Of a stretch of DNA of 64,000 nt, positions 25,250-34,156 are shown piece after piece. Origin of the DNA: Pseudomonas monsensis (lineage in GTDB: Bacteria; Pseudomonadota; Gammaproteobacteria; Pseudomonadales; Pseudomonadaceae); contig NZ_CP077087.1 in the NCBI RefSeq assembly GCF_014268495.2, forward strand, positions 5,654,501-5,718,500, given 5' to 3'. The translations under genes were made by a program, and so were the position numbers. Under the pieces are notes generated by a model. The model had not been told where the DNA came from. It made no database searches and worked only from the letters and a program-made list of their open reading frames with translations. How positions within the stretch are numbered: the stretch's first letter is position 1; each line of letters starts with the position of its first letter.

Positions 25250-27082
25250 ATGGATGTGCGATTACCGTTGAAGACTGCCGGAATTTGCCTCGCTCTGCTG
25301 CTGGGTGGTTGCTCTCCCGGCGAAGAGCAAAAACCCTCGGTCAGCCTCGACGCGAAGACGGCAACGTTCGAACACTCACTGGACGCCATTACCGACCCGA
25401 AACTCAAGGATGCCGTAACCGAACTCGGCGGCTCACTGCTGCTGCTCGAACGCGCGCGACTCAAGCTCGACAGCACAGAGCTGAAAACCGTCCACGGCGA
25501 AGACACCCTCGGCATCCTCAAGCACTACCCTTCCCCACAGGCGCTGGTCGATACGCTCATCAACGGTCTGTTCGTGCTGCACAAGGACGCCAGCTCCGAT
25601 TATCTCACCGACCTGCAACCGGTATTCCCCTTCAACCTCAACGTTCCCGGTGGCTTCCCGTTTCCCCATGGCGTGGAATGGCAATCGGTGACGTTGAGCA
25701 ATAAACGCGTGATCGCCTGGCAGCCGGAGTGGTCGGAAACCGACCCGGGCATTCAGCTCAGTCCTTCCAGCTCCAACGTCACCCACCCCGATGACCTGAC
25801 CGTCACCTACCCGTTCATCGACGGTCTGAACGTGGACAAGAAAACCCAGCCGCAACCGGTGAGCCTGCAAGGCAAAGTCGAAGTCATCACCCCGCGCCGC
25901 CTGTTCAGCTTCAACCTGAGCCAGAAGGACGTCGGCCAAACTCGCACCGACGACAACCTCAGCGTCACCCTGCTGAAGCTGGAAAAAAACTACGCCGAAG
26001 TCGAATTCAGTAACAGCCTGCCACTGGCGCCCGAGGTCCAAGGGGTGCAGCTCAATCCGTTGATCGTTCAGGCCCGCGACAGCACCGGGCAATACCTGGT
26101 GCGCGCCGGTTCGATCAACGAGAGCCCGGCACAAGTGGCTTTCTACGAGAAACAACTGGCGCATCTGCAACAGCAGAAAACCTGGAGCGAAACCCTGGAA
26201 AAACAGCTCGAGGACGACCAGCAGGCCTTCGAGCAACAGCACCCGCGCCGTTACAACAAGGTCTACTTCAACGGCCCTGTCGAGACCCTGGAAGTCAGCG
26301 TGCTCGACTTCTCATCGGCGACCGTGACCCGCAAGGCGCTGGACCTGCCGGTGCGCACGTTCAGTCAGCACACCACGGAAAAAGCCATCCAGCCGCTGGA
26401 CCCGGCGGTGGTGGTCTATGACGATCTGGCGCCGAACTGGCTCAAGGGCGCGAGCCTCACCGAGGAAGCGTTGAAGGCCGGCATCCGCATCCATCAGTCG
26501 GTGGAGGATCCGAGCGCTGCACGCATCGAGTTCTCTCACCGGCGGACCTTCAACGATGAGCTGCTCGGCGATGATTTCAGCCCGGGTGAAAGCCCGGTCA
26601 CGTTCTTCACCGAGAAACGCAGCGGCAAACTCGATGAGCCGATCGAACTGCCGCCCGAGGCGTATCAAGTCGATCCGCTGCAGGCGACCATCACTTACGA
26701 TTTGAACCTGTTCCCGGAAACCCCGGCGATTGCCGTGGGTTCGATGCCGTTGTTTCTCGCCAGCGTGGAGAAAAAGTCCTACGACGCCAAGTCGCTGCCC
26801 AAAGGCCTGGAGATCAAGAACAACACGCTGGTGGTCGACCTGAAACAGTTCCCGGCCAACGCCTGGCGATTCTTTGTCAAAGACGACAGCGGCAACTACC
26901 TGAAACAGATTCTGTCGGTCAGTCATGACGCGAGTGCGGAAGGTCCGGCGCTGTTCGGCGTGCATTACTTCTATGGCCGTCCAACGCACGTGGAGACCTA
27001 TCAGCGAACTGAACTCAATACCGTGCAATACGGTTTTGAGGTCAAACTCGACAAGGCGCAGTTGCCCGACACTGCGCCGTGA
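25250..27082 (+). CDS. Large lipoprotein of unknown function
   Basis: This 610-residue protein has a lipoprotein signal: basic start (MDVRLPLK), hydrophobic core and lipobox LLGGC with Cys21, then Ser at +2, which suggests outer-membrane sorting. The mature part is rich in beta-type sequence. A coiled-coil-like stretch (EKQLAHLQQQKTW, then LEKQLEDDQQAFEQQH) lies near 305-335. I do not recognise a domain. Segments around 150-190 (WQPEWSETDPGIQLSPSS) and 230-290 look like repeated beta-sandwich units. It is a single gene, convergent with the small gene at 27089. Confidence 0.85.
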   Translation: MDVRLPLKTAGICLALLLGGCSPGEEQKPSVSLDAKTATFEHSLDAITDPKLKDAVTELGGSLLLLERARLKLDSTELKTVHGEDTLGILKHYPSPQALVDTLINGLFVLHKDASSDYLTDLQPVFPFNLNVPGGFPFPHGVEWQSVTLSNKRVIAWQPEWSETDPGIQLSPSSSNVTHPDDLTVTYPFIDGLNVDKKTQPQPVSLQGKVEVITPRRLFSFNLSQKDVGQTRTDDNLSVTLLKLEKNYAEVEFSNSLPLAPEVQGVQLNPLIVQARDSTGQYLVRAGSINESPAQVAFYEKQLAHLQQQKTWSETLEKQLEDDQQAFEQQHPRRYNKVYFNGPVETLEVSVLDFSSATVTRKALDLPVRTFSQHTTEKAIQPLDPAVVVYDDLAPNWLKGASLTEEALKAGIRIHQSVEDPSAARIEFSHRRTFNDELLGDDFSPGESPVTFFTEKRSGKLDEPIELPPEAYQVDPLQATITYDLNLFPETPAIAVGSMPLFLASVEKKSYDAKSLPKGLEIKNNTLVVDLKQFPANAWRFFVKDDSGNYLKQILSVSHDASAEGPALFGVHYFYGRPTHVETYQRTELNTVQYGFEVKLDKAQLPDTAP

Positions 27083-27088
27083 TTGCGC

Positions 27089-27418
27089 CTAATGGTCGAA
27101 CATGCCGACCGTACGCCCACGCCCACCATTGATCTGACGGAGCTGGGCTTGCAGGTGCAGGCTCCAGATCTGCGGATCGTCGGCCAGTTCGTAACCATGC
27201 ATCGTCAGGCTTTCGACGATGGTGTCGAGAATCGACTCGGCGGCGACCGGCCCATGAAACGGGCCCTGGGCCTTGATGGCGGAAGGTTGTTCACCGGCCA
27301 TGCCGGCAGCGAAGAGCAAGGTCCACATGCCGTTATCGCCGGCCAACGGCTTGATGGCGCACTCGATACGGGTCACAAGACCCAGGCATTGACGGGTGAG
27401 GCAGAGGTTGCGCGACAT
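27089..27418 (-). CDS. Small conserved hypothetical protein
   Basis: The protein has 109 residues with no clear signal peptide or membrane helix. Visible features are a Cys-rich start (MSRNLCLTRQCLGLVTRIECAI), an aromatic core GMWTLLFAAG and a C-terminal helix (ESILDTIVESLTMHGYELADD, then WSLHLQAQLRQI). It looks like a real gene by codon use and is probably the counterpart of a small gene found next to the Lon-like gene in P. aeruginosa. The function is unknown to me. Confidence 0.65.
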   Translation of the reverse strand: MSRNLCLTRQCLGLVTRIECAIKPLAGDNGMWTLLFAAGMAGEQPSAIKAQGPFHGPVAAESILDTIVESLTMHGYELADDPQIWSLHLQAQLRQINGGRGRTVGMFDH

Positions 27419-27727
27419 GGCGGCGACCCTCGGTAAAGCCGGTGTTCAGCCCTCACGCGAAGGCTGTTTCGATCCAGTGATACTGTCGATGTCCTTGAGC
27501 TGAGAATAGAAGAAAAGTCTGCCGAGCAAGCCGGATAGAACCAGAAGGCGCCGAATGGTCATTGTGTGAATATTGGCGTCAGAGTAGTGGCACTTTTCCC
27601 GAAGATCACCGCAAAAAAAATGCAGGAGTGAGCCTGCTCGCGATAGCGGTGTATCAGTCAAAGCCACAGTGACTGATGAATTGCTATCGCGAGCAGGCTC
27701 ACTCCTACAGTTTGCCCGGGTTAAGGC
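27419..27727. other. 309-base gap: REP pair, no supported gene
   Basis: The right half is the REP doublet at 27621-27710. The left half holds a possible 38-residue minus-strand frame (27446-27562, MTIRRLLVLSGLLGRLFF) without a ribosome-binding site; I do not call it a gene. Confidence 0.6.
27621..27710. repeat. REP doublet (GAGTGAGCCTGCTCGCGA variant)
   Basis: Inverted copies lie at about 27621-27643 and 27688-27710. The arms match those at 23290 almost base for base, including GAGTGAG. It lies just past the stop of the Lon-like gene. Confidence 0.88.
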
Positions 27728-30166
27728 TTATGCCGGTTTGGCCTCTGCCAACGCCTCCTGCGCCAGCTCCTTCTCGGCCTCTTTCAGGTCCTCTTCGCTG
27801 ATCATCTCGGCAATCACCCGCAGACGCTCCACCACCCGCGCGTTGACGCTGCCTTCGGGGAACTGACCGTCAGCATCCGGTGCACCGGCCGGCTCACCGA
27901 CCAGCAGGCTCAACGCCTCGTCCGCCTGACGCACGGCGTACACGTGGAACTGCCCGGCGCGCACCGCCGCCAGGACCTTTTCGTCGAGCATCAGCGTGGC
28001 GACGTTGGCCTGCGGAATGATCGCGCCCTGCTCGCCGGTCAGCCCGCGTGCTTCGCAGAGGCGGAAGAAGCCTTCGATCTTCTCGTTGACCCCGCCGACC
28101 GCTTGTACTTCGCCAAACTGGTTGATCGAACCGGTGATCGCGAAGCACTGCTTGAGCGGGGTTTTCGACAGCGCCGAAATCAGCGTGCACGCCTCGCCCA
28201 GCGACGCACTATCACCATCGACATAACCGTAGGACTGCTCCAGGGCGATACTCGCGGAAATCGCCAACGGGAATTCCTGCGCGTAACGGCTGCCCAGATA
28301 CCCGGTGAGGATCATCACGCCTTTGGAGTGGATCGGCTGGCCAAGGTTGACCTCGCGCTCGATGTCGACGATGCCGCTGCCGCCCGGGTACACCGTGGCG
28401 GAGATCCGCGCCGGCACACCGAACGCCGAATCGCCGACTTCCAGTACGGTCAGCCCGTTGCATTTGCCGACCGCTGCGCCGTCGGTGTCGATCAGGATGA
28501 TCCCGGCGAGCATGTCGTCGAGAATCCGCGCCGACACCCGCCCGGTACGCGTGGCTTTGGCTTTCAGTGCGCGCTCGATATGCCCGGCGTCGGTCATTTC
28601 ATCGCCGGCCAGGTGACGGATGAAATCCGCTTCGCTGACCAGTTGGAACAGATCGCCGATACGCGCCGACAAACGTCCCTGATGCTCGGCCAGCCGCGCG
28701 CTATAGGTCGCCAGACGGGCCACCGCATCGGCGGTCAGCGGCGCCATGCCTTCTTCCGACGTGCGGGTTTTCAGCAACTGGGCAAATTGCTCCAGGCTTT
28801 CGTCGACCATCGGAATGTCTTCGTCGAAATCGACCAGCACGCGGAACATCTCCTGGAAGTCCGGATCGAGATCCTGCAGCGTGTAATACAGCTGCCGCGC
28901 GCCAATGATGATGACCTTGACCTGTAGCGGAATGTGCTGCGGGTTGAGGGTCATGGTTGCGAAACGGCCCATCTCACCGAGAGGCGATTCCATTTTCAGC
29001 TTGCGCGATTGCAGGGCGCGTTTCAGCGCATCCCACACGAACGGCTCGCTGAGCATTTTTTCCGCTTCCAGAATCAGGAAGCCGCCATTGGCGCGGTGCA
29101 GCGCCCCCGGACGCAACTGCCGGTAGGTGGTGTAGAGCGCCCCCTGATCAGTGGTGTATTCGATGCGGCCGAACAGGTTTTCGTAGGTCGGGTGCGGCTC
29201 GAACACCACCGGCGCACCGCCGCTGGCCGGATGCCCGACCACCAGGCTCGGAGCGTATTGCTCTTCGAGCAGCTTGCGCGCAACGGCGTCGGTCTTGCTG
29301 TCGTCGACCAATTGCTCGACCACGGTTTTCAGCAGATACACCTGCATGGCTTGCAGGTAACCGCAGACCGCAGCGTTCTCCGCGTATTTCTCCGACAGCG
29401 GCGAGAGCAATGGCTGCAAGGCCAGGGTGATGGTTTCTTCGTTGAGCTGACGCAGTTGATTGTTCGATTCACGCTTCCACTGCGGCAGGCTGGCGAGTTC
29501 TTCGTTCAGGCGCTCCTCGAGGCCGGAGATGTCATCGTGGAAACGCTCGCGATCGGCTTCCGGCAACTGCGCGAACTCCGCCTCATCCAGCGCCTTGCCG
29601 TCGAGCATCGGGGTGAAGGCGATGTTGCTGCTGTCGCGGTACAGGGCGACGTCTTTTTCCAGGGCCAGACGCTCGATGATGTCGAGGGCCTTGTCATAGC
29701 GCTGATTGAAAGCGCGGTCGATGGCGCTTTTCTTTTGCTGGTAGGACGGGTGCTCGAACACTGCCGGAAACGTCGCCAGCAGGTTGTCGATCAGACCGTT
29801 GATGTCGCCGATGAACGAACCGGCAGTGCCCGATGGCAACTCCAGTGCGCGCGGCTCGCGCGGCTCATCGAAATTGTTCACGTAAACCCAGTCCGCCGGG
29901 GTCTGCAGGCGTTTGCCTTCGGCTTTCAGGTAGCGTTTGACGAACGAGAAGCGCCCGGTGCCGGGCTCGCCCATGACAAAGACGTTGTAACCGGGGCGTG
30001 GCATGGCCACACCGAACTGCAAGGCTTCGACCGCGCGTTCCTGGCCGAGCACACCGCGAAAGGGCTCCAGATCATTGGTGGTAGTGAAGCTGAACTGTTC
30101 AGCGGAAAACGGACGAGTCAGCGCTTCGGGCGCTATACGCAGGCTGGCAGCAACAGGATCAGGCAT
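27728..30166 (-). CDS. Lon-like protease (AAA_32 / Lon C-terminal domain)
   Basis: The 812-residue protein combines an N-terminal AAA-like region with a C-terminal Lon protease domain. The Ser-Lys dyad is intact: Ser653 in DGDSASLG and Lys696 in GVNEKIEG, 43 residues apart as in Lon. The P-loop reads GEPGTGRF at 66-73, so the usual Walker A Lys is Arg. The Walker B-like GGFLILEAEKML is present. No Lon N-terminal substrate domain is found, placing it with the LonB/YcbZ-like group. A probable promoter region shared with the divergent DUF3015 gene lies upstream. Confidence 0.9.
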   Translation of the reverse strand: MPDPVAASLRIAPEALTRPFSAEQFSFTTTNDLEPFRGVLGQERAVEALQFGVAMPRPGYNVFVMGEPGTGRFSFVKRYLKAEGKRLQTPADWVYVNNFDEPREPRALELPSGTAGSFIGDINGLIDNLLATFPAVFEHPSYQQKKSAIDRAFNQRYDKALDIIERLALEKDVALYRDSSNIAFTPMLDGKALDEAEFAQLPEADRERFHDDISGLEERLNEELASLPQWKRESNNQLRQLNEETITLALQPLLSPLSEKYAENAAVCGYLQAMQVYLLKTVVEQLVDDSKTDAVARKLLEEQYAPSLVVGHPASGGAPVVFEPHPTYENLFGRIEYTTDQGALYTTYRQLRPGALHRANGGFLILEAEKMLSEPFVWDALKRALQSRKLKMESPLGEMGRFATMTLNPQHIPLQVKVIIIGARQLYYTLQDLDPDFQEMFRVLVDFDEDIPMVDESLEQFAQLLKTRTSEEGMAPLTADAVARLATYSARLAEHQGRLSARIGDLFQLVSEADFIRHLAGDEMTDAGHIERALKAKATRTGRVSARILDDMLAGIILIDTDGAAVGKCNGLTVLEVGDSAFGVPARISATVYPGGSGIVDIEREVNLGQPIHSKGVMILTGYLGSRYAQEFPLAISASIALEQSYGYVDGDSASLGEACTLISALSKTPLKQCFAITGSINQFGEVQAVGGVNEKIEGFFRLCEARGLTGEQGAIIPQANVATLMLDEKVLAAVRAGQFHVYAVRQADEALSLLVGEPAGAPDADGQFPEGSVNARVVERLRVIAEMISEEDLKEAEKELAQEALAEAKPA

Positions 30167-30467
30167 CGGACTTCCTTAACAATCAGGCGGGGCAGATAGC
30201 GGCATTCTGGCGCCGCCCGTGCCCCACTGGCAAGGCGCGCCATCTGCCAAAGCATAGACAACCGGCCCTCTGCGCAGCAGGTTCCCTGAAACCGGGGCTA
30301 TTACCGAATCTTTTGTAAAAAATCACGGAACCGTTAGAACGTGCCTAAACTCCAAACTGCGCGGCTGGAACTAATACTGGCCCACTGGCTTCGTTTGGGT
30401 CTGTTTCGTACAGAGCTTGGGGGGCCAGAACCCTGTCCATTGGTATGCACACAAAGAGAACAAAGAT
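30167..30467. other. 301-base divergent promoter region
   Basis: This gap separates the start of the Lon-like gene (minus) from the DUF3015 gene (plus). I see no REP element, tRNA or convincing ORF. The stretch near 30305-30330 is AT-rich (TTTTGTAAAAAATCACGG) and may hold a promoter. Confidence 0.5.
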
Positions 30468-30956
30468 ATGAAACGGATTCTTCTCGGTACTCTCTTCACC
30501 GCTGTATCCATCAACGCAATGGCGCAAGCCCCGGGCGGCCCGGATTGCGGTTGGGGCAACATGCTGTTCGAAGGTCAGCGTGGCACCCCGGCGCACTTCC
30601 TCGCTTCCACCACCAACGGCACTTCCGGTAATGCCACGTTCGGCATGACGTCCGGCACCAACGGTTGCTCCACCAACGCGTCGCTGACGTACGGCGGCAA
30701 ATCCTGGTTCGCCATGAATGGCATGATGAACGAACTGTCCGAAGACATGGCCAAAGGCAACGGCGAAGCGCTGACGACTTATGCCGTGGTACTGGGTGTG
30801 GCGCCGGAAGACCGTGCGCACTTCGCTGCCGTCACTCACGAACACTTCCAGCAGATCTTCAGCAAGGCTGACGTGACCGCTGAAGACGTGCATACCAACA
30901 CTCTGGCCGTGCTGAAATCAGACCCACGTCTGGCCAAGTACGCGACTCAGGCTTAA
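30468..30956 (+). CDS. DUF3015 family secreted protein
   Basis: This 162-residue protein has a signal peptide (MKRILLGTLFTAVSINAMAQ). The mature part shows the family pattern CGWGNMLFEGQRGT, STTNGTSGNATFGMTSGTNGC, then NELSEDMAKGNGEALTTYAVVLGV. Two cysteines flank the Gly/Ser/Thr-rich segment. Function is unknown. It precedes the DUF4105 gene on the same strand, with a terminator and a REP pair between them. The frame extends upstream to 30417, but the signal peptide fixes the start at 30468. Confidence 0.85.
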   Translation: MKRILLGTLFTAVSINAMAQAPGGPDCGWGNMLFEGQRGTPAHFLASTTNGTSGNATFGMTSGTNGCSTNASLTYGGKSWFAMNGMMNELSEDMAKGNGEALTTYAVVLGVAPEDRAHFAAVTHEHFQQIFSKADVTAEDVHTNTLAVLKSDPRLAKYATQA

Positions 30957-30967
30957 GCTCGACCCCG

Positions 30968-30999
30968 CCCGCTTCCTTCGGGAAGCGGGTTTTGTTTTT
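30968..30999 (+). terminator. Terminator of the DUF3015 gene
   Basis: The stem CCCGCTTCC / GGAAGCGGG with a TTCG tetraloop is followed by TTTTGTTTTT. It lies 11 bases past the stop. Confidence 0.9.
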
Positions 31000-31030
31000 G
31001 AATGCAATCAGTCCGCTGTGACGCTGAACC

Positions 31031-31164
31031 TGTGGCGAGGGGATTCATCCCCGTTCGGCTGCGAAGCCGTCGCCAAACCTGTGCATGCGCTGTATCTGAT
31101 GCATTGGGAATACAGGTTCCGGGGCCGCTTCGCAGCCCAACGGGGATGAATCCCCTCGCCACAG
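31031..31164. repeat. REP doublet, second family (GGGATTCATCCCC type)
   Basis: Inverted arms tgtggcgaggggattcatcc (31031) and its inverse (31141-31163) bracket about 85 bases. The inner parts also pair (GGCTGCGAAGC with GCTTCGCAGCC). The element is unlike the GAGCGAGC family and is shared only with 60896-60998 in this window. Confidence 0.85.
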
Positions 31165-31222
31165 GGTGGAGTGATTACACCCCGATCCGGGTTTTATTTT
31201 CTTTCGACTTAAGTTGCCACCT

Positions 31223-33076
31223 ATGCTCAAACGCCTTGCCTGGCTGGCGCTCTGTGTCTGCGCCCCGCTATCCGCCGCGCCTCACATCGACCCTCAACGT
31301 TTGCAGCAACTGGCCAACGATCGTTTCTGGATTTCCCTCGGTCACTACGAAACCGCCAAGCTTGGCGGCTGGCGCAGCTATGTCAGCGACAAGAAGTTCT
31401 TCCTCGCGCCCGATGGCAACGAACACCCCGATCGTGAACTGGCCGCCACCGTGCAAGCGCTGTACGCCCCGGCCAGTCTCGGCGAGCAACACGCGCAGTG
31501 CGTGTACCCGGCGCGCACGCGCTGGCTGAAGGCACAGCTCAATCTCAGCGATCTGCCGACGCCGGAATGCGCCGAATACAAAAAATGGTTCAAGGATGTC
31601 TCGCCGCACAGCGCGGTGATGATTTTCCCGGCGGCTTATCTCAACAGTCCTTCGTCGATGTTCGGCCACACCTTGCTGCGCATCGACCAGGCTGATGTAC
31701 AAGCCGACAAGACTTCACTGCTGAGTTACGCGATCAACTTCGGCGCCTACATCGAAGGCTCGGACAACAGCATCCTCTACGCCTGGAAAGGCTTGATGGG
31801 CGGCTATCCGGGGCTGTTCGCGCTGGTGCCCTATCAGGAAAAACTCTCCGAATACCGCAGCCTGGAAAACCGCGACTTGTGGGAGTACCGGCTGAACCTG
31901 ACGCAGGAAGAAACCGCACGCATGGTCGAACATGTGTGGGAGCTGAAGCAGATCCAGTTCGACTATTTCTTCTTCGACGAAAACTGCTCGTATCGCCTGC
32001 TTGAGCTGCTGCAAGTGGCACGGCCGAGCCTGCGCCTGACCGAGCAATTCCCGTTGACCGCCATTCCCACCGACACGGTCAAAGCGGTGAAGGAAGCCGG
32101 GCTGGTGGAAAGCATCCAGTACCGCCCGTCCCGCGAGCGTGAACTGCTCAGCCGTGCCGAGCCGTTGAACAGTGACGAACAGCAATGGGTGCTGAAAGTC
32201 AGTGCCGATCAACAGGTGTTGCAGGACCCGGCGTTCAAAACGCTGCCCCGTGACCGCCAAGCATTGATCATCGACGCGGCATATCGCCTGGAGCGCTACC
32301 GCGCCAACGGTCAGGAACGCGACTCGCAACGGGCACAGCGCAGCTTCGAACTGCTGCGGGCGATCAACAAGAATCCGGCGCCGGAGCTGGACATCCCGCA
32401 ACCCGGCCTGCCCGAGGACGGCCACGAATCGCGCACCTGGCAGGCCGGTCTCGGCACCCGAGGCGACCGCGCCTTCGGCGAATACGGCTTGCGCATGGCT
32501 TACCACGACCTCAACGACAACGCCGAGAGCTTCCCGCTCGGCGCGCAGATCGAGATCCTGCAGATGAAACTGCGCCAGTACGAAGGCAACCAGTGGCAGT
32601 TCCAGCAACTGGATCTGGCGACCATCCGCTCGCTGACCCCGCGCAATGAGTTGTTGCAGCCGTTGTCATGGCAAGTCACCGGCGGCCTTGAGCGTGTGCC
32701 CGGCAAGCACGATGACGAAACCCTGGTCAGCCACGTCAACGGTGGCGGTGGCGGCACCTGGCAACTGGGCGAAGACATGCTCGGCTTTGCCCTCGGCACC
32801 GTGCGCATCGAGCACAACAATGACTTCGCCGGGTTCATCACCCCGGCGGCCGGTTTCAACAGCGGCGTGCTGTGGAAAAACCCGCTGGGCAATCTCAGCG
32901 TCGAGGCGAAGGGCGATTACTTCACCAACGGCGAAGTGCGCCGCAGCCTGAGCCTGAACCAGCAGTGGGAGCTGTCACGCAACCTCGGTTTGCGTCTGAG
33001 TGCGCAGCGTGAGTTCAGCCATCTCGCCACGCCGGAAACAGAGGTCATGCTTGAAGTGAAGTGGTATCACTACTGA
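31223..33076 (+). CDS. DUF4105 protein with C-terminal outer-membrane barrel (Lnb-like)
   Basis: The 617-residue protein has a signal peptide (MLKRLAWLALCVCAPLSAA). A central DUF4105 domain follows, with NSPSSMFGHTLLRID (His near 149) and FFFDENCSYRLLELL (Cys near 254) as probable catalytic residues. The last 220 residues alternate polar and hydrophobic strands and end VKWYHY, with a terminal aromatic as in outer-membrane barrels. I recall that DUF4105 proteins were reported as lipoprotein N-acyltransferases (Lnb); the role here is inferred. ATG 31223 was chosen for the signal peptide. Confidence 0.82.
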   Translation: MLKRLAWLALCVCAPLSAAPHIDPQRLQQLANDRFWISLGHYETAKLGGWRSYVSDKKFFLAPDGNEHPDRELAATVQALYAPASLGEQHAQCVYPARTRWLKAQLNLSDLPTPECAEYKKWFKDVSPHSAVMIFPAAYLNSPSSMFGHTLLRIDQADVQADKTSLLSYAINFGAYIEGSDNSILYAWKGLMGGYPGLFALVPYQEKLSEYRSLENRDLWEYRLNLTQEETARMVEHVWELKQIQFDYFFFDENCSYRLLELLQVARPSLRLTEQFPLTAIPTDTVKAVKEAGLVESIQYRPSRERELLSRAEPLNSDEQQWVLKVSADQQVLQDPAFKTLPRDRQALIIDAAYRLERYRANGQERDSQRAQRSFELLRAINKNPAPELDIPQPGLPEDGHESRTWQAGLGTRGDRAFGEYGLRMAYHDLNDNAESFPLGAQIEILQMKLRQYEGNQWQFQQLDLATIRSLTPRNELLQPLSWQVTGGLERVPGKHDDETLVSHVNGGGGGTWQLGEDMLGFALGTVRIEHNNDFAGFITPAAGFNSGVLWKNPLGNLSVEAKGDYFTNGEVRRSLSLNQQWELSRNLGLRLSAQREFSHLATPETEVMLEVKWYHY

Positions 33077-33099
33077 TCTGAAGCCCGACAAATTCCCCC

Positions 33100-33127
33100 T
33101 GTGGGAGCGAGCCTGCTCGCTCCCACA
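33100..33127. repeat. Single perfect REP-like palindrome
   Basis: Arms TGTGGGAGCGAG and CTCGCTCCCACA enclose CCTG. The sequence equals the two outer ends of a GAGCGAGC-family REP unit fused into one hairpin. It lies 24 bases past the DUF4105 stop and could end or protect that transcript. Confidence 0.8.
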
Positions 33128-33234
33128 TTTGGTCTTGTGGTGTTAATGGATTTTTCACGGGGCTTCGACAGCCGTGTCATGAATCAGCTTCTAGACTTTC
33201 CCCATAAGCCGGACAACCGGCGCGGGAGAGTGCG

Positions 33235-33591
33235 ATGTGGCGGTGTGCGGGTTTGCTGGGTGTTGTGCTGTTACTGGGCGGTTGCCAGACCACCCATGAA
33301 GATTTGATCGCCAGAGGTTATCCACCGGCCTTCGCCGATGGTTTTGACGATGGTTGCGTCAGCGGACGGCAAGCCGCCGGCTCGATCAGTGGCGAGTTTC
33401 GCAAGAACGTGCCGCGCTATCTCAAGGACAAGCAATACGCCGAAGGCTGGACCGACGGCTTTCGCCAGTGTCAGGCGATGCTGGAGAACAAGGATCGCGA
33501 AGAATATCGCAACGAGCACTGGGACGAACGCGAGCGTGCCTGGCAGCAGCAGAAAGATCAGGACGCCGGACGAGCCTATCGCTCGCAATAG
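33235..33591 (+). CDS. Small lipoprotein
   Basis: This 118-residue protein has lipobox LLGGC (Cys17) followed by QTTHED; Gln at +2 predicts the outer membrane. The mature part carries a repeated motif: GFDDGCVSGRQA and GWTDGFRQCQAM are two similar G-x-x-D-G units with one Cys each. The tail is highly charged (NEHWDERERAWQQQKDQD). I do not recognise a function. GGGAGAG precedes the ATG at 33235, and the Gre-like gene follows 70 bases downstream. Confidence 0.83.
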   Translation: MWRCAGLLGVVLLLGGCQTTHEDLIARGYPPAFADGFDDGCVSGRQAAGSISGEFRKNVPRYLKDKQYAEGWTDGFRQCQAMLENKDREEYRNEHWDERERAWQQQKDQDAGRAYRSQ

Positions 33592-33661
33592 GTCGTTTCC
33601 AGACATCCAGTGAAACCAAATGCCGGCGACCATGGACCAATTCCTATCACAGGAGGACACC

Positions 33662-34156
33662 ATGAGCCGCGCTTTCGTCAACGAAGACAACGCCGCCGCG
33701 CAAGCCGATCAGCCCGTCGAACGGCAGGTCAGCGCGCAGCCCAATTACGTCACACCACAAGGCCTGGCACAGTTGCAGGCCAAAGTCGCCGACTTGCAGA
33801 CCCTGCACGCCGAACAATCAGCCAAAGGCGAGCAGGCCGACAAGCAGCGTCTGGCCGATCTGGAACGGGATCTGCGCTATTTCAATCAGCGCCTGAGCAG
33901 TGCGCAGGTCGCCGCCCCTGCGACGTCTACCGACAAGGTGCAGATCGGCAGCTGGGTGACTTACGCCGACGAACACGACACCGAACGCCGAGTGCAACTG
34001 GTCGGCGAAGATCAGGCCGACGCCAGTCAGGGCCTGATCAACTGGGCCTCGCCGTTGGGCCGGGCATTGCTCGGTGCCCGGCTCAATGACGAAGTGCTGT
34101 GGCAGCGCCCCGCTGGCGATCAGATGATCGAAGTGATCCGCATCGAAGCGGGTTAA
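33662..34156 (+). CDS. GreA/GreB family C-terminal domain protein
   Basis: The 164-residue protein has a predicted helical N-terminal part (LAQLQAKVADLQTLHAEQ, 40-80), shorter than the GreA coiled-coil tip, and a C-terminal FKBP-like Gre domain (GSWVTYADEHDTERRVQLVG, ISWASPLGRALLG-type segment INWASPLGRALLGA). It could bind RNA polymerase or the nucleoside diphosphate kinase like Rnk; it lacks the full GreA/GreB length for transcript cleavage. Start ATG 33662 follows AGGAGGACACC. It overlaps convergent gdhA by 4 bases. Confidence 0.8.
   Translation: MSRAFVNEDNAAAQADQPVERQVSAQPNYVTPQGLAQLQAKVADLQTLHAEQSAKGEQADKQRLADLERDLRYFNQRLSSAQVAAPATSTDKVQIGSWVTYADEHDTERRVQLVGEDQADASQGLINWASPLGRALLGARLNDEVLWQRPAGDQMIEVIRIEAG

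Noticed and set aside
27446..27562. Possible 38-residue hydrophobic minus-strand peptide (MTIRRLLVLSGLLGRLFF...)
   Set aside because: No ribosome-binding site before the ATG, a short frame and no neighbour support; kept as a gap.
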